The translations under genes and the position numbers were made by a program. Shown here piece by piece: positions 51,381-60,161 of a DNA stretch of 64,000 nt. The notes below the pieces were generated by a model that made no database searches, had not been told where the DNA came from, and was given only the letters and a program-made list of their open reading frames with translations. Positions within the stretch are counted from its first letter, which is position 1, and each line of letters begins with the position of its first letter. Source of the stretch: CAZLPZ01 sp964561535 (lineage in GTDB: Bacteria > Pseudomonadota > Alphaproteobacteria > Micavibrionales > Micavibrionaceae); NCBI GenBank assembly GCA_964561535.1, contig CAZLPZ010000002.1:37869-101868 (forward strand). The letters are read 5' to 3'.

Positions 51381-52827
51381 ACAATCATTAATAAATTTCT
51401 CTCTGTTTGTCGCTTGGTGGAACAGAGTGCAACATCAATCAACACCATCGCATCATTTTGATATTGCACAATGGATTCAAAATCGACTGGATCAAGGCGA
51501 TCAAAACCTTCTCCTTCTTGCGTTTCGGGGATGTGGCAAGTCAACCTTGATCGGGCTATATGCGGCATGGCGATTAACGATAAATCCAAATTTTCGGATA
51601 TTGGTATTATCGGCCGATGATCATCTGGCCATTCGGATGGTACGAAACGTCCGTCGTATCATTGAACGCCATCCGGCATGTTGTGATATTTTACCCGAGA
51701 ACCCGAATGAATGGGCTGCTGATCGATTTACAATTAAACGCAGCGCTGATCTGCGTGATCCCTCGATGGTGGCCGCTGGCATAACAGGAAACATCACGGG
51801 CATGCGCGCCGATTTAATTATTTGCGATGATGTCGAGGTTCCAAATACATCTGATACAGTCGATAAACGTGAAGAATTACGAACACGATTACATGAGCTC
51901 TCTTTTATCAAATCAAGTGACGCAACGATGCTCTATATTGGAACGCCACATGCTTTTGATACAATTTATGCCGATAAGCCACGCGATGATATTCCAGGAC
52001 ATATCCCATTTCTCGATGGTTTTAAAACATTGCGTTTGCCAATTTATACAAAAGACGGATCATCTCGCTGGCCTGAAAAATTCAATCTAGATAAAATCCA
52101 TGATATCCAACGCCGCGTTGGACAGGCACGCTTCCAAAGCCAAATGATGCTTGCCCCCTATAATATAAACGATTCTTACCTTGATCCAGCTTCCATCGAT
52201 TTTTATGATGATTCCCTTTTATATATAAAAGAAATTCGCAAAACATATTTGGGTGATCGCCAAATTTTATCAATACGTGCCTTTTGGGATCCAGCCCTGG
52301 CAACAGGTTCTCGGGATAAAAGTGTTGTTGCTGTCATCGCCATTGATACCACCGGCCATTATTTTCTGCATCATTTGGCTTATTTAAATGTCACATCAGA
52401 TGCGAATGGCAATATTGCCCAGGCCCAATGCAAGGCGGTCGCGGATATTTTGGAACGATTCCGAATCCCCGTTATGGGCATTGAAATCAATGGGATTGGT
52501 CAAATGCTGCCCGGCATTTTACGCGAAATAATTGCCCAGGCTCATTTGGGTACATCGATAATTGGTGTGACACATCACGGACCCAAAAACGAACGCATCA
52601 TACAGGCCCTTGAAACGCCAATGGCCGCACGTATGGTGCACGCCCACCAATCCCTATTACGCACACGGTTTTTTGACGAACTCCGTGATTTTAAACCAAA
52701 TCATTCGGGAAACCACGATGATGGATTGGATGCCGTGGCCAGTGCTCTCGCTATGGAACCTCTGCGGCGGCCCCACACTTTTAACCTAAATACCTCTGTT
52801 CGCCCCCTTTGGCGGGTCCAGGGATAA
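51373..52827 (+). CDS. Phage terminase large subunit
   Basis: ATG 51373, preceded by GAGGTTGAAA, gives 484 residues. The ATPase has Walker A FRGCGKST (51-58), the strand ILVLSADD and Walker B LIICDDVE (148-155). The C-terminal nuclease shows FWDPALATGSRDKSVVAVIAID, GIEINGIGQ and HDDGLDAVASALAM, the acidic triad pattern of RNase H-like terminases. It translocates and cuts DNA at the portal. All motifs look intact, so packaging activity is plausible if a portal is supplied from elsewhere. Confidence 0.9.
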   Translation: MTEQSLINFSLFVAWWNRVQHQSTPSHHFDIAQWIQNRLDQGDQNLLLLAFRGCGKSTLIGLYAAWRLTINPNFRILVLSADDHLAIRMVRNVRRIIERHPACCDILPENPNEWAADRFTIKRSADLRDPSMVAAGITGNITGMRADLIICDDVEVPNTSDTVDKREELRTRLHELSFIKSSDATMLYIGTPHAFDTIYADKPRDDIPGHIPFLDGFKTLRLPIYTKDGSSRWPEKFNLDKIHDIQRRVGQARFQSQMMLAPYNINDSYLDPASIDFYDDSLLYIKEIRKTYLGDRQILSIRAFWDPALATGSRDKSVVAVIAIDTTGHYFLHHLAYLNVTSDANGNIAQAQCKAVADILERFRIPVMGIEINGIGQMLPGILREIIAQAHLGTSIIGVTHHGPKNERIIQALETPMAARMVHAHQSLLRTRFFDELRDFKPNHSGNHDDGLDAVASALAMEPLRRPHTFNLNTSVRPLWRVQG

Positions 52828-52848
52828 CCAAAAAGAAAGGAGAAAAAA

Positions 52849-53124
52849 ATGCAAACTAATTTTTTAACTCAGGCCCTATGGTGGATTTCTGTTGTTGAAA
52901 TTCCGGTCCTTGCCGGCCTCTTTGCGCTTATTCTGAATGTGATGCGCGACGTATCAAACTTTCGCCTGTTTGTGGCCCAAAACTTTGCATCCTTTACACA
53001 AACACGTGAACTGGAACAACGTTTGACCGCCCATTTATTGCGGATCGAAGCAAAGCTGGATGCAACAGCCCTAAAAGCCGAAAACTTAAGTGCGCGCGAT
53101 GCGTGGACAGGCGGTCAAAAATAA
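52849..53124 (+). CDS. Small membrane protein with coiled coil (holin/spanin-like position)
   Basis: This 91-residue protein has one N-terminal transmembrane segment (IPVLAGLFALILNVMRDV, about residues 17-34) followed by a helical region (RELEQRLTAHLLRIEAKLDATALKAENLS). The strong ribosome-binding site AAAGGAG precedes the ATG. Its position after the terminase and its topology resemble phage lysis accessory proteins, but no endolysin is encoded beside it. It is the last gene of the cassette. Confidence 0.6.
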   Translation: MQTNFLTQALWWISVVEIPVLAGLFALILNVMRDVSNFRLFVAQNFASFTQTRELEQRLTAHLLRIEAKLDATALKAENLSARDAWTGGQK

Positions 53125-53479
53125 AGGCGATTTTCCAGTACGTATTCAAGGCGTAAATTGTTTTGGAGGATGCCATCACCCTTGTGCTATTGGGCTGTCA
53201 CAGGCCGGAAAAATTACATATATCTATGGAAATATTCCGGTGCGCGCGGCAGATCTGGATCAAACTATTGCCCAAATCCGAACCTATGCCGAACACTATA
53301 CTAAATCAAAAATAGGGTATATCCCGCCCGCCGATAAACCCAATCTCTTTAAAAATGTATTGATGCGCATTCCAGATTCAAATTGGGAAAGTTCAACCGG
53401 AATTGTGACCGAACATACGGCGCATACAGCCGATGAAATCACCCCCGAAAATGCCATTTTAAAACAGGCTGATGAATAA
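53090..53479 (+). pseudogene. DUF1636-like metal-binding protein, probably 5'-truncated
   Basis: The 129-residue frame (GTG 53090 or ATG 53099) contains NCFGGCHHPCAIGLSQAGKITYIYGNI and KIGYIPPADKPNLFKNVLMRIP, the C-terminal two thirds of DUF1636 proteins. The usual N-terminal part with a first C-x2-C pair is missing; the frame instead begins inside the last phage gene. No ribosome-binding site is visible. I infer that the cassette's right junction removed the original 5' end. The product may be inactive or not translated. Confidence 0.6.
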
Positions 53480-53481
53480 TC

Positions 53482-54393
53482 CTAAACCCCCTCAACCGCG
53501 CGCATCGACCGCAAATGAAGACGGCGCAAATGCCGTTCATATCCCAAACTGGCAATTCCTCCCATAATAATCAATCCCCCACCAATCCAGGTGGTGGACG
53601 GTGGCATTTGATCAAACATAAACACGCCGAACAAGACACCCCACAACATTTGAGTATACAAATAGGGGGCGATAATGGCCAGCAACGGCGTGGTGGTATA
53701 GGCGCGCGAAAAACAAATTTGGCCCAGAAAAATCGTACAGGCATACACAAAAATTAAAGGCAGCCAATTCATGTCTGGCCAAGTAGGGGTTATCGCCACT
53801 TGCGCCAACCCAACGGTCAAAATCCCAAGGCCCGGGAAAAAAGTTAACAATGGCCACGGGTCGCCCGTACCTAATTTGCGCACAATAACCACATGCGCCG
53901 CCACACCAAACAACTGTATAAAAACCAGGATATAGCCCATATTCATATGATCAAAATGCGGCCCCGCCAAAATCATAACGCCGATAAATCCCAAAATGGT
54001 CGCGGCCAATCGCACCGGATTAATCCGCTCACCCATATAAAAATGAGCAAAAACACCGATTAAAAACGGAGACATAAATAAAATGCCATAAAAATCTGGT
54101 AACGGTACGGTACGCAATGCGTTTGTGGCCAAACAGGCAAGCGACCCAACGATACACGCCCTTATCAAATGTAATCGTCGTTTAGGGGTGGTCCATAGCC
54201 GATCTAATTGTCCACGTGTCATCAGGGCGATTAAAGAAAATCCCACAATAACACTGCCACCAATGGTCATAATAACGCCAACCGGGACCGCACCCCCGAT
54301 ATGTTTTAAAATGGCATCGCCGCAACTGTACAAAGCATAGGCCGTACAAGCGAGCAAAATGGCCGTCTGGGCACGTTGATGAGCGAGGGACAT
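53482..54393 (-). CDS. EamA/DMT family transporter
   Basis: This 303-residue membrane protein has about ten transmembrane helices in two EamA repeats. Residues 1-145 start AILLACTAYALYSCGDAILK, and the second repeat starts MNMGYILVFIQLFGVAAHVVIVRKL. Such proteins export or import metabolites such as amino acids or S-adenosylmethionine-like compounds; the substrate cannot be told. It is convergent with the DUF1636 remnant and separated from it by two bases. The composition is ordinary. Confidence 0.85.
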   Translation of the reverse strand: MSLAHQRAQTAILLACTAYALYSCGDAILKHIGGAVPVGVIMTIGGSVIVGFSLIALMTRGQLDRLWTTPKRRLHLIRACIVGSLACLATNALRTVPLPDFYGILFMSPFLIGVFAHFYMGERINPVRLAATILGFIGVMILAGPHFDHMNMGYILVFIQLFGVAAHVVIVRKLGTGDPWPLLTFFPGLGILTVGLAQVAITPTWPDMNWLPLIFVYACTIFLGQICFSRAYTTTPLLAIIAPYLYTQMLWGVLFGVFMFDQMPPSTTWIGGGLIIMGGIASLGYERHLRRLHLRSMRAVEGV

Positions 54394-54464
54394 GAATGAG
54401 GGGACTTTCGTATATTTTCCAGAAATTTACCACACTTATTACCCCTCTAAAAGGGGCAGCCTGT

Positions 54465-55037
54465 TCAGGCTCTATCGTCATGCCCCAAACCGGCACACGG
54501 CAGAACGATCGGCTCATGCCCCGTCGCCCGGGCAAACCGCACCAAATCGGCAGGTGAAATCCCCACTGTCATCGTATTAATCAGAGGATGAAACGTCAGG
54601 ATCTGATCATCCATCATCTCGGATTCAAGAACCAAGGTCACGGCCCCCACGGAATCATTCATCACAGCAAAGGCACAAACAGATCCAGGTAAGACCCCCA
54701 GGGCGGCATATAATCGATCGGCCGATCCAAACGATAATCGTCCACACCCCAATACCCCCTGCAATTTTTTGATATCCACCAAGGTGCGGTTTCGTAAGGA
54801 CACCAAAAACATTCGACCCTTATGATCTTTTAAAAACAAATTGCGACAATGAGTGCCAGGAATGTCATGTTCGATCGTTTCGGCTTCGGCAACGGTAAAC
54901 ACCGCCCGATGATGATGGAGGGTATAGGCAATATCAAGTTCGGCCAACCGCGCGAACAGATCGTCGGGTGTGGCAAAAGAAGCACCGGGTTGGGGCACGG
55001 GAATGTGATCTGTTCCAGAAGGAGATGATAAATTCAT
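54465..55037 (-). CDS. proX: Prolyl-tRNA editing protein, ProX/YbaK type
   Basis: The 190-residue protein has the YbaK/ProRS INS-domain fold: DDLFARLAELDIAYTLHHHRAVFTVAEAE, HCRNLFLKDHKGRMFLVSL, the substrate-site Lys-containing LVDIKKLQGVLGCGRLSFGSADRL, and PGSVCAFAVMND. These features match ProXp-ala (PrdX), which deacylates Ala-tRNA(Pro). It keeps translation accurate where ProRS lacks an editing domain. It is monocistronic, and the first 20 residues are a variable extension. Confidence 0.85.
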   Translation of the reverse strand: MNLSSPSGTDHIPVPQPGASFATPDDLFARLAELDIAYTLHHHRAVFTVAEAETIEHDIPGTHCRNLFLKDHKGRMFLVSLRNRTLVDIKKLQGVLGCGRLSFGSADRLYAALGVLPGSVCAFAVMNDSVGAVTLVLESEMMDDQILTFHPLINTMTVGISPADLVRFARATGHEPIVLPCAGLGHDDRA

Positions 55038-55200
55038 AGCTTTATAATCCTAATCAAAAGTGCAAATTGGACAAAAGGTAAGTGAATCCGGTACACTGAG
55101 TCTATAAGAAAATTTATAGATGTTTTACGCGCAAGCCCCTCATTTGGCAACGCTTTGTCAATCTTTGGGGTGTATAACAGAAGATATTCGAGGTAAAAAG

Positions 55201-55422
55201 ATGGTTCATGGCCTAAAAAAACAATCACTAGCCAGTATAATGTCCGGATCAACCCCTGTTACCGGCGGGTTGGCTGGCATTTCTAACGGTGGTTTATTAA
55301 GCGGAGTTTGCGACTCAATTGGCGCATTGTCTGAATCTTCATCTGCTCCGTCACAACGTCATCCCGGTAATGATATTGCAGGGCTTACCCGTTCAGGACC
55401 CAAAACTCTCGAACTCGGTTAG
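55201..55422 (+). CDS. Small Gly/Ser-rich hypothetical protein
   Basis: ATG 55201, eight bases after GAGG, gives 73 residues (MVHGLKKQSLASIMSG). The product is rich in Gly and Ser (STPVTGGLAGISNGGLLSG, SESSSAPSQ) and ends in a polar tail. A longer reading from 55120 lacks a ribosome-binding site. No family is recognised and coding status is moderately supported. Confidence 0.4.
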   Translation: MVHGLKKQSLASIMSGSTPVTGGLAGISNGGLLSGVCDSIGALSESSSAPSQRHPGNDIAGLTRSGPKTLELG

Positions 55423-55528
55423 TCCATCCTCTAAACAGAGAATCTGTTCCCATGGTGATCATCGCTTCTCATTATTTTCTAGATCCTGGCTTTCGCCGCG
55501 ATAGCCCTTTTGTGAAAAAGGGAAGTCC

Positions 55529-55816
55529 ATGACCCCGGAATTTGAACTCGGCGTTTTGCGAGATGGCGCGATGGTTCTTCTCACCACCCGCGGCCTGTCA
55601 AAAGATCTGAAACGCGTGGAATTTTACCGCGAGATGAAATTGTTAAAACTGATCTATGACGACGGATCGGATGATGGTGATTTAATCGAATACGAAGTTG
55701 CGGATCACGCCGCCGAATTGATTAAAGGATCCGCACGAAATATTCTGGTCGTTGATGCCCAAAACATGCAAGACCCCGAAGGGTTTGACGTGCCGTTGGT
55801 TCAGATTGGGATTTAA
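55529..55816 (+). CDS. Conserved-type small hypothetical protein
   Basis: The 95-residue acidic protein begins MTPEFELGVLRDGAMVLL and contains DLKRVEFYREMKLLKLIYDDGSDDGDLIEYEV. The ATG follows AAAAAGGGAAGTCC. It is soluble, alpha/beta, with no motif I can name. Its stop overlaps the convergent glmM stop by four bases. The codon use and good ribosome-binding site support a real gene. Confidence 0.6.
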   Translation: MTPEFELGVLRDGAMVLLTTRGLSKDLKRVEFYREMKLLKLIYDDGSDDGDLIEYEVADHAAELIKGSARNILVVDAQNMQDPEGFDVPLVQIGI

Positions 55817-57165
55817 CCAATAACACGACAAATCTCATCCACCACACGGCCGACCAGGGCCGCATCGTCGCCTTCTGCCATCACACGAATTACAGGTTCA
55901 GTCCCAGACAGCCGGACCAATAACCGCCCCGTCCCAGCAAGGGCCGCCTCGCCCGCGGCGATCACATCCCGCACATCGACACGGTCCATCGGCGATCCTG
56001 ATTCCTTATCATACCGCACACTTTTTAAAATTTGCGGCACGGGATCAAAGGCATGAAAAACACGCGAGGCAGGATCCCCGCGCGATTTTAAAATCGCCAA
56101 GGCTTGAAGCGCCGCAAGCATGCCGTCCCCCGTTGTCCCATAATCGGTCATCACAATGTGGCCTGATTGTTCCCCGCCCAAATTAAATCCGCCCGACCGC
56201 ATCCGTTCAACCACATACCGATCCCCCACGCTGGTCCGTACCAACGTAACACCGCGCGTGGTCAAAAACCGTTCCAACCCCAGATTAGACATGACGGTCG
56301 CCACCAATGTTTTATGGGCCAAAACCCCGCGCCCGCGCCAATCATCCGCAAGGACTGCCATCAATTGATCCCCGTCAATCACGGCGCCTTGTTCATCAAC
56401 CAAAATCACGCGGTCCGCATCCCCATCAAGGGCAATCCCCAGATCGGCGTGATGTTCCCGCACAGCTTGCTGTAACCCTTTTGGTTGTGTTGCACCACAT
56501 TCATCATTAATGTTACGTCCATCTGGTGACACATTCAGGGGGATCATCTCGGCCTCGAGCTCCCACAATACTTGAGGAGCGACGCGATAGGCGGCGCCAT
56601 TTGCACAATCAACGACGATTTTTAATCCCTTTAAAGTTTGGCCGCGGGGGAATGTGGATTTTGACGATTCAATATATCGCCCCAACGCATCATCCAACCG
56701 CGTTGCCTTACCAATCTGATCAGGATGCCCCATAAGCAACAACGCTGGATCTGTAATCAACATCGAAATTTTTTGTTCCAACGCATCTGGCAATTTATAA
56801 CCATCTGATGCAAAAAGTTTAATACCATTGTCGCGATAAGCGTTATGAGATGCCGAAATCATCACGCCCAAATCAGCGCGCAGTGACCGTGTCAACATCG
56901 CAATTCCGGGCGTCGGGATCGGACCCACCATCACCACTTCCATCCCCATCGCAACAAAACCCGCAGCCATGGCCTCTTCAAACATATACCCCGACAGACG
57001 CGTATCCTTGCCAATAACCACACGATATGTCCCCGCCCCATTTTCCCCTGAAAACAAAGTTGCCGTTGCCATCGCACATTTCATCGCGATATCCGCGGTC
57101 ATCGGATAAATATTCGCCGTCCCACGAATGCCGTCCGTACCGAAAATAGAAGAAGATTTTGTCAT
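55813..57165 (-). CDS. glmM: Phosphoglucosamine mutase
   Basis: The 450-residue protein carries FGTDGIRG, the phosphoserine loop ISASHN (103-108, Ser106 phosphorylated), the metal-binding loop DGDADR, the substrate loop GGEQSGH and the C-terminal phosphate-binding RLSGTEPVIRVMAEG. It converts glucosamine-6-phosphate to glucosamine-1-phosphate for UDP-GlcNAc, which also feeds MurA (38732) and the dehydratase at 4018. No folP or ftsH gene is adjacent, unlike the common arrangement. Confidence 0.96.
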   Translation of the reverse strand: MTKSSSIFGTDGIRGTANIYPMTADIAMKCAMATATLFSGENGAGTYRVVIGKDTRLSGYMFEEAMAAGFVAMGMEVVMVGPIPTPGIAMLTRSLRADLGVMISASHNAYRDNGIKLFASDGYKLPDALEQKISMLITDPALLLMGHPDQIGKATRLDDALGRYIESSKSTFPRGQTLKGLKIVVDCANGAAYRVAPQVLWELEAEMIPLNVSPDGRNINDECGATQPKGLQQAVREHHADLGIALDGDADRVILVDEQGAVIDGDQLMAVLADDWRGRGVLAHKTLVATVMSNLGLERFLTTRGVTLVRTSVGDRYVVERMRSGGFNLGGEQSGHIVMTDYGTTGDGMLAALQALAILKSRGDPASRVFHAFDPVPQILKSVRYDKESGSPMDRVDVRDVIAAGEAALAGTGRLLVRLSGTEPVIRVMAEGDDAALVGRVVDEICRVIG

Positions 57166-57196
57166 GGTTTATCCTCAGTTCAAATTAAGAATGACA

Positions 57197-57226
57197 TTGC
57201 CATCCGGGCTTTCATCGGAATGGCAA
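57197..57226. repeat. TTGCCAT-type palindromic repeat
   Basis: TTGCCAT and ATGGCAA arms lie between glmM and the ctlX-like gene; the core CCGGGCTTTCATCGGA resembles the copy at 47931-47960 read on the other strand. Confidence 0.5.
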
Positions 57227-57236
57227 CTATACTATC

Positions 57237-58196
57237 CTATCCCTCAAGCAACATGCACCGCACGCTGCCCCCTCCATATTTTTCAATCGTCGGAATGGGC
57301 GCCGTAAGGATTCCGCCATCAAAATACATGACAATAAGGTCTTTTTGATGAGGATCAAGCGCCGCATATGCCCCCGCCGACATGGCCAAATATCGACGTT
57401 CCCGAGGGCTTTCATCGGGCAATAATCCAACGCGACGCGTACCGCGCACTTCCAAAGCATTGCCACACATTGCCCGTAATTGATCCATCGATATGACCAT
57501 AACGCGGTGTGTTTCTTGGATCTTACCCAAAACACGTCCAACGTCTTCTGCCACAATACAATCCGCGCAAATCCCCACCATGGACGTCCCAATAAACATG
57601 ACAACATCCGTATGATAGACAGGTTTCCCAACGTGATTGCGCGTCTTAAACGCGATCAATTCATATCCCATCACGTCGCACCATTGTTGGGCAAGGCCCA
57701 GATCCGACCGCCCCGATAACGCGCAATACGCCCGGTTATTCACACGATCAAGAGCGAGACCGCCCGTGCTTTCCAAATATTTACCCGTTTTTTCGGCGTC
57801 CGTTAAATCGAGTAATGTCCGGTACCGCGCGGACAACCACGCCAATAATTCCGGTCGACGTTCCATACGGCGATTGGGGGCCAGCATGGGATATAAAATC
57901 ATTCCCATCGTGCCGTCATCCAACCGATGCGTGGACACCCAATTATTGCAAAACACCGCATCGGGGGATGATGGTTCGCCGGTCAATGTCGTGACAATCA
58001 CACCATGTTCAACCAAGCGATCGCGCAAGTTACGAAATTCTTTGACCGCCATCGCGTTCAAGCCCGACGGATCGGCGGGGTTTTCCGCCTGGTACGTATT
58101 CGTGTCAAATGTTTCAGGGTTTGACCGAAACCCCGCGGGCTCCATCATAATAATGTGCCGGGTGGATTGGGTGCGAGAAGATGTATCCAAAGTCAT
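57237..58196 (-). CDS. ctlX: Citrulline hydrolase / amidinotransferase-family protein (CtlX-like)
   Basis: ATG 58196, ten bases after AAGGA, gives 319 residues; an upstream frame to 58286 is rejected. The guanidine-modifying fold is indicated by IMMEPAGFRSNPETFDTN, PDAVFCNNWVSTH, the catalytic His in PVYHTDVVMFIG and the terminal nucleophile Cys in YGGGSVRCMLLE. It resembles CtlX, a citrulline hydrolase, more than arginine deiminase. Substrate assignment is by family resemblance only. Confidence 0.78.
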   Translation of the reverse strand: MTLDTSSRTQSTRHIIMMEPAGFRSNPETFDTNTYQAENPADPSGLNAMAVKEFRNLRDRLVEHGVIVTTLTGEPSSPDAVFCNNWVSTHRLDDGTMGMILYPMLAPNRRMERRPELLAWLSARYRTLLDLTDAEKTGKYLESTGGLALDRVNNRAYCALSGRSDLGLAQQWCDVMGYELIAFKTRNHVGKPVYHTDVVMFIGTSMVGICADCIVAEDVGRVLGKIQETHRVMVISMDQLRAMCGNALEVRGTRRVGLLPDESPRERRYLAMSAGAYAALDPHQKDLIVMYFDGGILTAPIPTIEKYGGGSVRCMLLEG

Positions 58197-58306
58197 GCGC
58201 GATTTTCCTTGTTTAATCCTTCCCCTGAAAGGGGGAGGGGGAGAATTATCCTTTAATATCCTCGCGCGTTTATCACAAAAGGTCAACCAGGCCCTACATT
58301 TAAGGT

Positions 58307-59152
58307 TTATGCCCGCAACACATCAAAAATTGCCTTATTCTGATCCGACATTTGATCATCGGGCGTCATGATTGCCCCCGATAACGCCATACGACACATC
58401 GTAGACGGCGCGGGCAACCCGCCATCAATTAATGATAAAACCGATTGTTGGGCAATGGCGAGTGACGTTTTATATTGCGCCAAAATATCGGTCATATCGG
58501 CGTGAAGGCCAGGGTCTTCTTGCCATGCATCGTAATCGGTTGCGATACAGATGCTCGCGTACGCAATTTGGGATTCACGGGCCAGAAATACTTCCGGCAC
58601 CGCCGTCATGCCGACAATATCCCCGCCCCAGCCGCGCATCATATGACTTTCGGCGGCTGTTCCAAACCGGGGGCCGTCAACCGCCACGTATGTTTTGTCG
58701 GTGTGTACATGCGCGCCGGCGGCGCGTGCCGCATGCACCAACGCCGTTGATAAATCGGGGCACACGGGCCGCGCGGTTGATACATGCCCCACCACGCCGC
58801 CACCCAAAAATGATTTATCACGGGGCCCTTTAATATTATCAATATATTGGGTGGGCACCACGAAATGGCCGGGCTCAATCTCGGCGCGCAAACTACCCAC
58901 AGCCGACACACTGATCGCGCGGGTGACTCCGATTTTTTTTAGTGCAAAAACATTCGCGCGATAATTAATTTCATGCGGTAACTTCCCGTGCCCCGATCCG
59001 TGGCGCGGCAGAAAAGCGATGTCAACGCCGTTGTACGTCGCGCGGGTGACTTCACCCGACGGGTCGCCAAAGGGCGTTGTGATGGTTTCAGTTTTTGTGA
59101 CCGTCACACCGTCAAGTTGATAAAACCCTGTGCCACCAATGATTCCGAGCAT
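58307..59152 (-). CDS. mtnP: S-methyl-5'-thioadenosine phosphorylase
   Basis: The 281-residue protein begins MLGIIGGTGFYQLDG and has FLPRHGSGH, the phosphate-binding SAVGSLRAEIEPG, VAVDGPRFGTAAES and GMTAVPEVFLARE, the signature of MTA phosphorylases. It splits methylthioadenosine into adenine and methylthioribose-1-phosphate. The ATG follows AGGAGGTATAA. The apt gene is the first gene of the same transcript, so released adenine can be salvaged to AMP. Confidence 0.94.
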   Translation of the reverse strand: MLGIIGGTGFYQLDGVTVTKTETITTPFGDPSGEVTRATYNGVDIAFLPRHGSGHGKLPHEINYRANVFALKKIGVTRAISVSAVGSLRAEIEPGHFVVPTQYIDNIKGPRDKSFLGGGVVGHVSTARPVCPDLSTALVHAARAAGAHVHTDKTYVAVDGPRFGTAAESHMMRGWGGDIVGMTAVPEVFLARESQIAYASICIATDYDAWQEDPGLHADMTDILAQYKTSLAIAQQSVLSLIDGGLPAPSTMCRMALSGAIMTPDDQMSDQNKAIFDVLRA

Positions 59153-59665
59153 TTATACCTCCTTAAATTCTTTCACCGTTATAAGTACATCCCCAAACCC
59201 ATCCGAATAGTTTTCTGGATGCAATTCAAAATCCTGATAAATCCAAGAACGTGGAACCCACTTTATAGACTCAACCTCTTCTTTTTGAATACGAAATTTC
59301 TCAATCGGCCAGTTGCATTCGGAAAAATAAAGAATTCGAAAAAAATTATGCTCTCCATAAACGCAGTACAAAGGTGTCTTTTCTAAGATAAGATTTGTAA
59401 CTCCTAGTTCTTCTTTAATTTCTTTTACAATATTCATCTCATAAGTTTCATCTTTCTCAACCGTACCCGAAGCCGCGACCGACCACTTCCCTGGGCTATG
59501 TTTTTTCGTCCAGGCCCGTTGTGCCAACAAAACATTGCCCTGACTATTCTCTAACCATAAACCCGTAACCCGATAAATATCACTTTGTTGAATATCGCTA
59601 CGTTTTTTATGCGTAATGATATTATCATCTTTATCAACAACCGGAATTAAAACATCGTCACTCAT
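59153..59665 (-). CDS. Nudix hydrolase, IPP-isomerase/YfcD-like
   Basis: ATG 59665, preceded by GGAGGCAAAA, gives 170 residues. The Nudix box reads GTVEKDETYEMNIVKEIKEELG, and the N-terminus LIPVVDKDDNIITHKKRSDI resembles the IPP isomerase/YfcD subgroup. Its stop is immediately followed by the mtnP start, and it overlaps the upstream Nudix gene by eight bases. Likely substrates are nucleoside or phosphorylated metabolites. The coding sequence is more AT-rich than neighbours, possibly an acquired gene. Confidence 0.8.
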   Translation of the reverse strand: MSDDVLIPVVDKDDNIITHKKRSDIQQSDIYRVTGLWLENSQGNVLLAQRAWTKKHSPGKWSVAASGTVEKDETYEMNIVKEIKEELGVTNLILEKTPLYCVYGEHNFFRILYFSECNWPIEKFRIQKEEVESIKWVPRSWIYQDFELHPENYSDGFGDVLITVKEFKEV

Positions 59666-60161
59666 TTTTGCCTCCAAGATAGTTCATCAAGAGACCAAGC
59701 GATGGCGTTTGACAAAACAAATACGGGAACCGTTCCGTCATGAACTTCACTTCACTCACGTTCATCCATTCCAAACACTCCGCCTCGGCTTCCCATCCCG
59801 AAAACGGGCCGTTATGGGGTGTATAGTAAACCGAGACAAATTTGTGGTGCGCACTGTCATCCGCAATAACTTTGCCGATATAGGTGGGGTTCACATCTAA
59901 CCCCAATTCTTCTCGAGTCTCACGCACAACGGCCGCATCATAATCTTCCCCCGCATTCACCCGCCCGCCAACCGATGCATCGAAATGACGGGGGCGATTT
60001 AATTTATGTGCCGCCCGAAATTGAAAAAGAATCTTACCTTCTGAATTAATGATCCAATTATGGACCACCCGTATTATCCGATTTTGGGCGCGTGCATCGT
60101 CAAACGTCGTCTGACCGATCACATTGTCGTCACGATCAACAAAATCAAATAATTCACTCAT
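59658..60161 (-). CDS. Nudix hydrolase, YfcD-like
   Basis: The 167-residue protein has the Nudix box GRVNAGEDYDAAVVRETREELGL and the opening LFDFVDRDDNVIGQTTFDDARAQN, again of the IPP-isomerase-like subgroup. It is a diverged tandem neighbour of the next gene. Its start overlaps apt by eight bases. The presence of two adjacent Nudix genes of one type suggests duplication followed by divergence, or separate acquisition, given their different base composition. Confidence 0.82.
   Translation of the reverse strand: MSELFDFVDRDDNVIGQTTFDDARAQNRIIRVVHNWIINSEGKILFQFRAAHKLNRPRHFDASVGGRVNAGEDYDAAVVRETREELGLDVNPTYIGKVIADDSAHHKFVSVYYTPHNGPFSGWEAEAECLEWMNVSEVKFMTERFPYLFCQTPSLGLLMNYLGGKNE

Larger units (their letters stand above)
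46459..53124 (+). mobile_element. Minimal podovirus-like structural and packaging cassette
   Basis: The gene order is capsid, small decoration-like protein, tail tube A-like, tail tube B-like, two small proteins, terminase large subunit, small membrane protein. This parallels the order 10-11-12-...-19 of T7-like phages. Portal, scaffold, large internal core proteins, tail fibre, replication and integrase genes are absent, and REP-like repeats sit between its genes. It looks like a domesticated or decayed prophage, possibly a particle-producing locus. Confidence 0.7.

Noticed and set aside
46459..53124. Rhodobacter-type gene transfer agent cluster
   Set aside because: The order and proteins resemble a T7-like podophage; the portal, protease and long-tail genes of that agent are absent.
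58695..58964. Frames antisense to mtnP
   Set aside because: High-GC shadow frames of a conserved enzyme gene.
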